A stretch of 56,382 bases of DNA from Janibacter corallicola NBRC 107790 (GTDB taxonomy: Bacteria; Actinomycetota; Actinomycetes; Actinomycetales; Dermatophilaceae), in contig NZ_BCSR01000014.1 of assembly GCF_001570965.1 (NCBI RefSeq), forward strand, positions 1 through 56,382, in the 5' to 3' direction. A program made the position numbers and the translations under genes. Positions 1 to 7,544 of the stretch are shown in pieces. The stretch's first letter is position 1; every line of letters begins with the position of its first letter. Below the pieces are notes generated by a model that saw nothing but the letters and a program-made list of their open reading frames with translations, was not told the DNA's origin and made no database searches.

Positions 1-527
1 AGCGTGTAGATCGTCTCGGCGTCGTCGAGCCGCTGGTCGACGCGCTCCCGTGCCTGTGCGGCGGTGTGGTCGGTGCGCGCGGCGACGTACTGCGGGCTCA
101 TCCGCCGCCCGATGGACCCCTGCGGGTAGCCGAGGACGGCGTTGGTCAGCTCCCGCTCGCGCGGCGGCAGGTCCCGCAGTAGGCGTGGCGCCAGGGCGGA
201 GGGCAGCTCGTCGAGGAGCCACACCCGGTCGTCGGGATCCATCCCCGCGAAGATCGTGGTGACCTCGGAGTCCTGCAGGGCGTGCACGAGGTCGCCCTGC
301 AGGCCGGGGGCGAAGTCGTCGAAGACCTCGACGGCCCGGTCCTTCTCCAGGAGCCGGTAGGTGATCGCGCGCTCGCGGGGCTCGAGGCGCTCCAGCGCCT
401 TGGTGACCTGGTCGGTCGGGGCGGCCGCCAGCTCCTTGCCGACCGCGGTGAGGTCCTGCTCGCCGAGCGGACGGGTGATGGCGGCCAGGAGGGAGGCGGC
501 GTCGTGGGGCTCGGTGGAGATGGTCAT
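1..527 (-). CDS. mgtE: Magnesium transporter MgtE, N-terminal part (truncated by window edge)
   Basis: Only the first 175 codons are inside the window; the gene runs off the left edge. The visible part matches the cytosolic N-domain of MgtE Mg2+ channels, with helical repeats such as VTKALERLEPRERAITYRLL, the FAGMDPDDR and LLDELPSALAPRLLRDLPP motifs, and the start of the first CBS domain. The membrane domain would lie outside. I chose the ATG whose A is at 527; it begins three bases after the stop of the MarR gene, so the two genes are probably co-transcribed and coupled. In the family the N-domain and CBS pair sense cytosolic Mg2+ and gate the channel. Family assignment is firm; the ion is known from the family, not from this sequence. 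Confidence 0.88.
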   Translation of the reverse strand, partial: MTISTEPHDAASLLAAITRPLGEQDLTAVGKELAAAPTDQVTKALERLEPRERAITYRLLEKDRAVEVFDDFAPGLQGDLVHALQDSEVTTIFAGMDPDDRVWLLDELPSALAPRLLRDLPPRERELTNAVLGYPQGSIGRRMSPQYVAARTDHTAAQARERVDQRLDDAETIYT

Positions 528-530
528 GGG

Positions 531-1037
531 TCAGGTCTCGAAGGGGCTGAGCAGGCGGCGGAGGGCAGCGGTCAGGGCGGCGCGTTCGTCGTCGGGCACG
601 TCGCCGAGCAGCTCCGCCTCCCGGGCGAGCAGGTCGGCCATGGCGGCGTCGACCGTGGCCCGACCCGTCTCGGTCAGCTGGACGATGACGCCGCGCCGGT
701 CGGTGGGTGAGGGCTGCCGCTCGACCCACCCCTTCGAGGCCAGGCGGTCGATCCGGTTGGTCATCGTCCCGGAGGTCACGAGCGTCTCCTGCACGAGCCG
801 TCCCGGGGAGAGCTGGTAGGGCTCACCGGCGCGGCGCAGCGCGGAGAGCACGTCGAACTCCCAGCCCTCGACCGCGTGCTGGCTGAAGGCGCGCGTGCGG
901 TCCAGGTCGAGCAGCCGGGAGAGCCTCGAGACGCGGGAGAAGACGTGCAGTGGCGAGGCGTCCAGGTCCGGCCGCTCGCGGCGCCAGGCCTGGACGATCT
1001 GGTCGACGTCGTCTGCGGGGTCGTGGCGGCTGCTCAT
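531..1037 (-). CDS. MarR-family winged-helix transcriptional regulator
   Basis: 168 residues, the usual MarR length. A helix-turn-helix with wing is visible around residues 70-125: LVQETLVTSGTMTNRIDRLASKGWVERQPSPTDRRG, where the DRR wing is a family hallmark, followed by the typical long C-terminal helix. It is the first gene of a unit with mgtE and is divergent from tam; a CTCGA-CA-TCAAG dyad lies in the 86-bp gap, so autoregulation and control of tam are likely. Its GGAGG Shine-Dalgarno abuts the ATG directly, which is closer than usual. The ligand is unknown. Confidence 0.9.
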   Translation of the reverse strand: MSSRHDPADDVDQIVQAWRRERPDLDASPLHVFSRVSRLSRLLDLDRTRAFSQHAVEGWEFDVLSALRRAGEPYQLSPGRLVQETLVTSGTMTNRIDRLASKGWVERQPSPTDRRGVIVQLTETGRATVDAAMADLLAREAELLGDVPDDERAALTAALRRLLSPFET

Positions 1038-1062
1038 CCTCCGAGAGTACCCATGACCGTGA

Positions 1063-1078
1063 ATCTCGACATCAAGCC
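1063..1078. promoter_or_regulatory. Probable MarR operator between marR and tam
   Basis: CTCGA-CA-TCAAG at 1065-1076 is an imperfect inverted repeat (four of five arm positions match). It resembles the CTYGA-N2-TCRAG sites bound by many actinobacterial MarR proteins. It sits 26 bp upstream of the marR start and overlaps the place expected for the -35 of tam, whose likely -10 is at 1091-1096, so a repressor bound here could silence both directions. Confidence 0.55.
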
Positions 1079-1090
1079 ATCACCGGCGGT

Positions 1091-1096
1091 TAGGCT
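1091..1096 (+). promoter_or_regulatory. Likely -10 element for tam
   Basis: TAGGCT fits the actinobacterial TANNNT -10 pattern. It lies 28 bases before the tam ATG, followed by a GAGGAGG ribosome-binding site. No clear -35 is visible; the MarR-type dyad occupies that position. Confidence 0.45.
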
Positions 1097-1123
1097 CGCG
1101 GGTGACCCGTCGAGGAGGTAAGC

Positions 1124-1924
1124 ATGGCGATCACGTGGGACCCGAGTCGGTACGAGGAGTTCACCGACGAGCGGATGCGGCCCTTCATGGACCTGATGGC
1201 ACGCGTGGGGGCGGACTCCCCGGGACTCGTGCTCGATCTCGGCTGCGGCAACGGACTCGCCACGCTGCGCCTCGCCGAGCGCTGGCCCGAAGCCCGGATC
1301 GTCGGGATCGACAGCAGCCCCGAGATGCTCGCGGCCGCGCGGGAGAGGGACACCGAAGGGCGGGTCGAGTGGGTCGAGGCCGACCTCGCCGACTGGCGGA
1401 TCGAGGACGTGGGCGCCGCGCCCGACGTCATCGTGAGCAACGCGACGCTGCAGTGGGTCCCGCGGCACCTCGTGCTCATGGAGACCTGGCTCGACGCGCT
1501 GGCGCCGGGGGGCTGGTTCGCGCTGCAGGTTCCGGGCAACTTCGATGCACCGACGCACGCCCTGATGCGCGAGGCGGCCGTGGAGCATCCGCGCAGCGGT
1601 GAGCTCGAGGCGGCGAGCACCCGCTACGGGGCAGGGGACCCCGCCACCTACCTGCAGATCCTCAGCTCCCACGGGTTGGCCGTCGACGCCTGGGAGACCA
1701 TCTACACCCACGTGCTCGATCCCGCCGGGGAGCGGGAGAACCCGGTGCTCGACTGGGTCGGCGGCACCGGCCTGCGCCTCATGCTCGAGGTGCTGGAGGA
1801 GGGGGAGGAGCGCGAGGCCTTCCGCGAGACGTATGCCGAGAAGATCAAGGCGGCCTACCCGCGCACGCCCGCCGGGGTGCTGCTGCCCTTCCGCCGCGTC
1901 TTCGCCGTCGGGCACAAGTCATGA
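1124..1924 (+). CDS. tam: Trans-aconitate 2-methyltransferase
   Basis: 266 residues, as in characterised Tam proteins. It transfers a methyl group from S-adenosylmethionine to trans-aconitate, detoxifying an inhibitor of aconitase in the cytosol. The SAM site is plain: motif I VLDLGCGNGLATLRLAERW near residue 36, an acidic residue after the second strand (IVGIDSS), then SNATLQWV and LAPGGWFALQVPGNFDAPTH, which are typical of Tam rather than of generic class I methyltransferases. The ATG follows GAGGAGG at good spacing. It is divergent from the marR-mgtE unit and is followed by a tRNA gene. Confidence 0.9.
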   Translation: MAITWDPSRYEEFTDERMRPFMDLMARVGADSPGLVLDLGCGNGLATLRLAERWPEARIVGIDSSPEMLAAARERDTEGRVEWVEADLADWRIEDVGAAPDVIVSNATLQWVPRHLVLMETWLDALAPGGWFALQVPGNFDAPTHALMREAAVEHPRSGELEAASTRYGAGDPATYLQILSSHGLAVDAWETIYTHVLDPAGERENPVLDWVGGTGLRLMLEVLEEGEEREAFRETYAEKIKAAYPRTPAGVLLPFRRVFAVGHKS

Positions 1925-1972
1925 GTGCCTGACCTCTGGACTACCCTGTCCCGAGCCGCCGCACGGCGGCGA

Positions 1973-2051
1973 TCCCCGGTTGGTCTGCCGGTAGGGCCCG
2001 CCTGACTTTGAATCAGGACTAGCGACGCAGGTTCGACTCCTGCCCGGGGAG
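1973..2051 (+). tRNA. tRNA-Gln (anticodon TTG)
   Basis: A cloverleaf folds: acceptor TCCCCGG (1973-1979) pairs with CCGGGGA (2044-2050); anticodon stem CCTGA/TCAGG (2001-2005, 2013-2017) with loop CTTTGAA gives anticodon TTG, reading CAA; T-stem GCAGG/CCTGC (2027-2031, 2039-2043). The U1-A72 pair and discriminator G73 (2051) are classic glutamine identity elements. CCA is not encoded. The variable region is longer than normal (about nine bases, 2018-2026) and the D-stem contains a wobble, so it could be a divergent copy. Its last bases are duplicated at 2390-2407. Confidence 0.78.
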
Positions 2052-2053
2052 CA
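2036..2053. repeat. att-like repeat, copy 1 (3' end of tRNA-Gln)
   Basis: ACTCCTGCCCGGGGAGCA covers the 3' half of the T-loop, the acceptor stem, the discriminator and two more bases of the tRNA-Gln gene. The same 18 bases recur at 2390-2407 in the same orientation. tRNA 3' ends are the usual integration target of tyrosine-recombinase elements, and this is the arrangement expected for one attachment junction. Confidence 0.6.
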
Positions 2054-2134
2054 TGAAACCGCAGGGTCCGTCGCCCTGAGCGAGGGGTGCCGGAGCCCCG
2101 ATCTTGCTGACGCAGACTGCTGACGCCGGTTCCA

Positions 2135-2395
2135 CGCGGCCCCTCGTCGCCCATGAACCGCGTGAACGTCGCAGTCGCCTGGTCGTTCAGCACCTGGGAG
2201 CCCTTCGCCGTGCCCTTGTCGTTCTGGATGTTCACCCGGCGGGCGCCGGGCCACGGTGTTTTGAACACCGCGTGAGATCCACCGAACTGTCGCGGCTCCC
2301 GAAGTAGTGCACCTTGTGCCGCGAGGGTTCCGCCGCATCCCAGTCAGGATCTTCTCGACGGAGTATCACTGGTCTCCATGGTCATGGGTACTCCT
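2135..2395 (-). pseudogene. Decayed gene fragment between the two tRNA-end repeats
   Basis: On the minus strand two frames carry protein-like sequence with gene-like third-position GC. The upstream part reads DPDWDAAEPSRHKVHYFGS, then SRDSSVDLTR; after a one-base shift near 2272 it continues as VFKTPWPGARRVNIQND, then KGTAKGSQVLNDQATATF and TRFMGDEGPR. Together they look like one protein broken by a single-base deletion and lacking both ends. I do not recognise the family. It is neither integrase-like nor obviously phage, and nothing in the neighbourhood explains it. The fragment lies wholly between the repeated tRNA ends, consistent with cargo left from an excised or decayed element. Confidence 0.4.
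2254..2270. other. Short perfect hairpin inside the decayed fragment
   Basis: CGGTGTT (2254-2260) and AACACCG (2264-2270) form a 7-bp stem with a TTG loop. There is no T-run, so it is a weak terminator candidate at best; it may be chance within the decayed reading frame. Confidence 0.25.
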
Positions 2396-2407
2396 GCCCG
2401 GGGAGCA
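2390..2407. repeat. att-like repeat, copy 2 (duplicate of tRNA-Gln 3' end)
   Basis: The sequence is identical over 18 bases to 2036-2053, while the flanks differ completely on both sides. It lies 354 bp downstream of the first copy. The stretch from here to 2540 holds an 11-bp inverted repeat (2437-2447 with 2504-2514) and no convincing gene. Confidence 0.55.
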
Positions 2408-2540
2408 GATTTTCTCGACCCGGCGCGGCATGTCGCACGGCAGTTCGTCCCCCGTCGCCCTCGGCGTCAGCGGAATACCGGGCCCGCCGGTCGGTGCTCC
2501 TGCCGAACTGCCGTACGAAGTGCAGCGGAGGTGGAGACGA

Positions 2541-2572
2541 CGAAGGGCGTGACCGGTTGGTCACGCCCTTCG
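2541..2572 (-). terminator. Intrinsic-type terminator of the FMN reductase gene
   Basis: CGAAGGGCGTGACC (2541-2554) and GGTCACGCCCTTCG (2559-2572) make a perfect 14-bp stem with a GGTT loop, starting 17 bases after the stop codon of the minus-strand gene. There is no strong U-run, as is common in high-GC actinomycetes. Confidence 0.7.
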
Positions 2573-2589
2573 CTGGTTCCGCTGGGAGA

Positions 2590-3165
2590 TCAGTTGGCGG
2601 CGCCCGCGAGCTCCTCGACGAGGACCATCTTGCGGGTCGCGTCGACGAGCTGGTCGAGCATCGTGTTCAGCTCGCCCTCGCGGCGGTCCAGGAGCTGGAG
2701 GCCGTCCTCGCCGAACTCGGTGAAGAGGCCGAGCGAGACCTGCTGGCGCACGGCGTGCATCGAGAAGTTCGCGACGATGGTGCGCCAGTGCTCGACCGCC
2801 CGCACACCGTGGTCGGCGCCGTAGGAGACGAAGCCGACGGTCTTGCCCATCCACTCGGGGGCGAGGGAGTCGAAGGCGTTCTTGAAACCGCCCGGGATCG
2901 AGTGGTTGTACTCCGGGGTGATGAAGACGAAGCCGTCGTGGGAGTCGACCGTCTGGCTCCAGCGGGTCACCCGCTCGTCGTCGTAGTTGCGCTCGGCCAT
3001 CCCGGGGATGGTCGGGGAGGTCAGCAGCGGCAGGTCGAAGTCGGAGAGCTCGATGAGCTCGAACTCCGCCCCCTCGTGCCGCTCGGCGACCTCCTGGACC
3101 CACCGGCCGACAGCGGTCCCGGTACGGCCTTCACGGACGGACCCGACGATGATCCCGATCTTCAT
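2590..3165 (-). CDS. NADPH-dependent FMN reductase (flavodoxin-fold)
   Basis: 191 residues with a flavodoxin-like fold. The phosphate-binding turn GSVREGRTG is at residues 8-16, followed by the ITPEYNHSIPGGFKNAFD motif that binds the isoalloxazine ring. Proteins of this family reduce flavins, quinones, chromate or azo dyes with NAD(P)H; which of these applies cannot be told. I preferred the ATG at 3165 (MKIGII) to a GTG nine bases upstream, because the GAGGAG ribosome-binding site overlaps that GTG and is well placed for the ATG. A single gene ending in a strong hairpin; 30 bp separate it from nagA upstream on the same strand. Confidence 0.85.
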   Translation of the reverse strand: MKIGIIVGSVREGRTGTAVGRWVQEVAERHEGAEFELIELSDFDLPLLTSPTIPGMAERNYDDERVTRWSQTVDSHDGFVFITPEYNHSIPGGFKNAFDSLAPEWMGKTVGFVSYGADHGVRAVEHWRTIVANFSMHAVRQQVSLGLFTEFGEDGLQLLDRREGELNTMLDQLVDATRKMVLVEELAGAAN

Positions 3166-3195
3166 GCGTTGCACTCCTCGTAGGTAGTTGATGGA

Positions 3196-4343
3196 TCAAC
3201 CCCGCTCAACGTCGTCGGCGTCCCAGACATTCCTGCGTCCGACCCAGCGGCCGGCCCGCATGACAGCACGGACCCGCAGCTCCCCGTCGAGGGCCACGAG
3301 GTCGGCCCGCCGGCCGGGCGTGACCTGACCGACGTCATCGAGGCCCAGGGCGACGGCGGGGGCGCGGGTCGCGGCGTCGAGGGCCTCCTCGAGGGTGAAC
3401 CCGCTCGCGACGCTGTGTCGCACGGCGGCAGCCGAGGTCAGCGTGGAGCCGGCGATCGCGCCCGTGGGGGTGCGGGCCACGCCATCGCGCACCTGCACGT
3501 GGATCGGGCCGAGGTGGTAGTCGCCGTCAGCAGCCGCGGCGGCACCCATGGCGTCGGTGACGAGCACGATCCGACCAGGGGCGGACCGCAGCGCCAGGCG
3601 CAGCATCGCCGGGTGCACGTGCACTCCGTCGGAGATCAGCTCGACCCACACCCGGTCGTCCTCGAGCAGCGCCGCGATCGGGCCCGGGCGCCGGTGGTGC
3701 AGACCGCGGATCTGGTTGTACAGGTGGGTGGCGACGCTGGCCCCGGCGTCGATCGCCGCCCGCGTCTGCTCCCAGGTGGCGTCGGTGTGCCCGACGCCGA
3801 CGACGACCCCGGAACCCACGATCGTGCGCACGGCGTCGAGCGCCCCGTGGAGCTCGGGTGCCAGCGTCACCATCCGCAGTGCGTCGCCGCCCGCGACGAG
3901 GAGCCGGTGCACGTCCTCGGGCGAAGGGGGACGCAGGAGGGAGGCTTCGTGCGCGCCGCAGAAGTCCTGCGCGAGCCACGGCCCCTCGAGGTGCAGCCCG
4001 GCGAGCACGCCGTCGTCGACGAGCCCGCGCAGGGCCCGGATCGAGCGCTCGAGCTCACCGACCTCGTCGGTGACCAGGCTCGCGACGAGGCTCGTCGTGC
4101 CGTGCGCCAGATGGGCGTCGGCGACCCGCCGCGCCTCGCGGACGTCGCCGGCGGTGAAGGAGGCACCGCCGCCGCCGTGGCAGTGGATGTCGACGAGGCC
4201 GGGCGTGAGCGTGCCCGTGAGGTGCCGCTCCGCGGGGGCCGGGGGGCCCCCTTCGCCCACCTCGAAGATGCGCGTGCCCTCGACGCGGACCCACCCCGGG
4301 GCGAGGGTGCGCTCCGGGGTGAGGAGCCGATCGGCGGTGAGGA

Positions 4344-4347
<4 letters not shown>
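3196..4347 (-). CDS. nagA: N-acetylglucosamine-6-phosphate deacetylase
   Basis: 383 residues, normal for NagA. It removes acetate from GlcNAc-6-P to give GlcN-6-P in the cytosol, the step after PTS import. The amidohydrolase metal and substrate ligands are all visible: DIHCHGG, LEGPW, GHTDAT, THLYNQ, and the catalytic aspartate in LVTDAMG. The GTG start overlaps the stop of the EIIC gene as GTGA (4344-4347), so translation is probably coupled. A much longer reading frame extends upstream, but that part is an antisense shadow of the EIIC coding region. Last gene of the regulator-EIIC-nagA unit. Confidence 0.93.
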
Positions 4348-5608
<1,261 letters not shown>

Positions 5609-5612
<4 letters not shown>

Positions 5613-6361
5613 GGAGCATTCCCTTCCTGTGGGCCTGCCGGCGGAGCGGTCTCCTCCCGGCTCAACGACATGTGCAGCTGGTAGCGGTCGCCCCGGTAGC
5701 GGGAGACGACGTGCTCGACGGGGCGGCCCCGGCTCGTCGAGAGGCGGCGGAAGACCAGCAGCGGGGTGTGGGACGGGCAGTCGAGCAGCTTGGCGGTGCG
5801 GTCCTGGGCGCTCTCGCCCCACAGGGTCTGGTCGGCGGCGTCGATGACGACCCCGTACGCGTCGGCGATGAGCGCGTAGAGCGAGTCGCCGAGGTCGTGG
5901 CCGCCCAGGTCGGGCAGCAGGTCGGCGGAGTACCAGCTCGCCTCGACGGCGATCGGCTGGTCGTCCGCGAGGCGCAGTCGGTCGATGCGCCAGGCCCGGT
6001 CGGCGTCGAACCACGCGGCGACCTCCGCAGGGGGCTCGGCGAGCTCGAGGCCGAGCAGGTGGGTGGAGGGTTCGAGCCCGCGGCGGCGCATGTCCTGGCT
6101 GAAGGACGCGAGGTGCAACCGGCTCTCGAGCCGGGGCCGGGCGACGAAGGTGCCCTTGCCGTGGACCCGGTGGAGCAGCCCGTCGCCGATGAGCGCCTCG
6201 ACGGCGCGCCGCACGGTCGCCCGCGAGACCCCGTAGGTGCTCGTCAGCTCGCGCTCGGAGGGGATCGCCGCATCCGGTCCGAGGTCGCCCGCGAGGTCCG
6301 CGAGAGCGTCACGCAGCTGGGCGTGCTTGGGCCGCGGCCCGGCCAGCAGCGGATGAGGCAC
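5609..6361 (-). CDS. GntR/HutC-family regulator, DasR/NagR-like
   Basis: 250 residues with an N-terminal winged helix (IPSERELTSTYGVSRATVRRAVEALIGDGLLHRVHGKGTFVA, about residues 33-73) and a C-terminal UTRA effector domain (about 90-240). DasR/NagR proteins sense GlcN-6-P or GlcNAc-6-P and repress nag and pts genes. Longer in-frame starts exist, but they would place the palindrome at 6391-6404 inside the coding region; the GTG at 6361 gives normal family length and leaves the operator upstream. First gene of a three-gene unit with nagE and nagA. The ligand is inferred from family and context. Confidence 0.85.
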
Positions 6362-6390
6362 TTCCCGACCCTCGCCCTCATTGGTACGGT

Positions 6391-6404
6391 CTGGTACGTA
6401 CCAG
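6391..6404. promoter_or_regulatory. Palindromic operator of the amino-sugar locus
   Basis: CTGGTACGTACCAG is a perfect 14-bp palindrome, with an additional TTGGTAC half-site just left of it (6381-6387). GntR/HutC regulators bind such TGGT...ACCA dyads; the Streptomyces dre site is likewise TGGTCTAGACCA-like but differs in the centre. It lies 30 bp upstream of the regulator start and 125 bp upstream of nagF, so one site could control both directions. Confidence 0.65.
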
Positions 6405-6528
6405 TGAGGATCCACGTCGAGGTGGGAGGTGTCAAGCATCGTGACGGCCATGACCCGGGAGATCGCCGAGGTCACGCACACCGACAGGGCCGGACCACGG
6501 TCCTGACCCCACCACGAGAGGAGCCACC

Positions 6529-6762
6529 ATGGCCACGAAGGCCGAGCAGATCCTCGCCGGACTCGGCGGCGCGGACAACATCATCGAGATCGAGCCGTGC
6601 ATCACCCGGCTGCGCACCGAGGTCAACGACGGGTCCAGGGTCGACCAGGCGGCACTCAAGGCCGCCGGCGCCCACGGCGTCATGGCCCAGGGCACGGTCG
6701 TCCAGGTCGTCGTCGGGCCGGAGGCGGACACCCTCGCCGAGGACATCGAGGACCTGATGTGA
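6529..6762 (+). CDS. nagF: PTS EIIB subunit, N-acetylglucosamine type
   Basis: 77 residues, a free-standing EIIB domain. The phosphorylated cysteine is Cys24 in the motif EIEPCITRLRTEV. The protein accepts phosphate from EIIA and passes it to sugar carried by EIIC in the membrane. The sequence resembles Streptomyces NagF along its whole length (LGGxDNIxEIExCITRLRTEV, AALKAAGAHGV). ATG after a GAGGAG site. First gene of the plus-strand unit nagF-crr-ptsH-ptsI; its stop overlaps the next start as GTGA. Confidence 0.92.
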   Translation: MATKAEQILAGLGGADNIIEIEPCITRLRTEVNDGSRVDQAALKAAGAHGVMAQGTVVQVVVGPEADTLAEDIEDLM

Positions 6763-7217
6763 CCCCGGTGCTCGCCCCCTGCGCGGGGACCGTCCTGCCG
6801 ATGGGCGAGTGCGTCGACGAGGTCTTCGCCGCGCAGCTCGTCGGGCCCGGTGTCGTGATCGACCCCCCGGACGGGCGCACGAGCGTGCTCGCCCCGGTCG
6901 ACGGGACCGTCGCCAAGATCCACCCCCACGCCCTCGTGCTCGCGGGCGAGGGGGCCGGGGTGCTCGTCCACCTCGGCATCAACACCGTCAAGCTCGAGGG
7001 GCGCGGTTTCGAGGTCCACGTCGAGCAGGGCGCGAGCGTCACCGCCGGCGACCCGATGATCACCTGGGACCCGGCCGAGCTGCCCGCCGAGGTGGCGGGG
7101 CAAGCGATCTCGCGCCAGGTGCCGGTCGTCGTCCTCGACGTCGCCGCGGACGCGCTCGACCTCGCGGACGTCCCCGACGACGTCGTCGCCGGCGATCCCC
7201 TCTTCGCCGCGCCCTGA
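6759..7217 (+). CDS. crr: PTS EIIA-Glc type subunit
   Basis: 152 residues, a soluble EIIA of the glucose family. The phosphorylated histidine lies in VLVHLGINTVKLEG, and the partner histidine in KIHPHALVL. It takes phosphate from HPr and donates it to EIIB Cys24. The GTG start overlaps the nagF stop (GTGA). The enteric role of EIIA-Glc in inducer exclusion is not established for actinomycetes and is not implied here. A 52-bp gap with an AAGGAGC site separates it from ptsH. Confidence 0.92.
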   Translation: MTPVLAPCAGTVLPMGECVDEVFAAQLVGPGVVIDPPDGRTSVLAPVDGTVAKIHPHALVLAGEGAGVLVHLGINTVKLEGRGFEVHVEQGASVTAGDPMITWDPAELPAEVAGQAISRQVPVVVLDVAADALDLADVPDDVVAGDPLFAAP

Positions 7218-7269
7218 CCGGCCACCCACAGCCACCACCGCGTCCCCCGCCCCAAGGAGCAGCGCACCC

Positions 7270-7539
7270 ATGCCCCGTCGTACCGCCACCATCGCCTCGC
7301 CCGTCGGCCTGCACGCCCGCCCCGCGGCCCTCTTCGTCCGGGAGGCCGCGGCCAGCGGCCTCGACGTGCGGATCGGCCGTCCCGGTGAGGAACCGGTCGA
7401 CGCGACGAGCATCCTCGGCGTGATGACCCTCGGCGCCGGCCACGGCGAGCGTGTGGAGGTCGTCGCGGAGGGGGAGGGCGCCGACGCCGCCCTCGACGAG
7501 CTGACGGCCCTCCTCGAGACCGACGTCGACGGGGACTGA
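7270..7539 (+). CDS. ptsH: Phosphocarrier protein HPr
   Basis: 89 residues. His15 in SPVGLHARPAA is the phosphorylation site. The region around the regulatory serine of Firmicutes HPr is TSILGVMTLGAGHG, with a serine at 47, but HPr kinase is generally absent from actinomycetes, so no regulatory role is inferred. It shuttles phosphate from enzyme I to EIIA. Five bases separate it from ptsI. Confidence 0.93.
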   Translation: MPRRTATIASPVGLHARPAALFVREAAASGLDVRIGRPGEEPVDATSILGVMTLGAGHGERVEVVAEGEGADAALDELTALLETDVDGD

Positions 7540-7544
7540 ACCGC

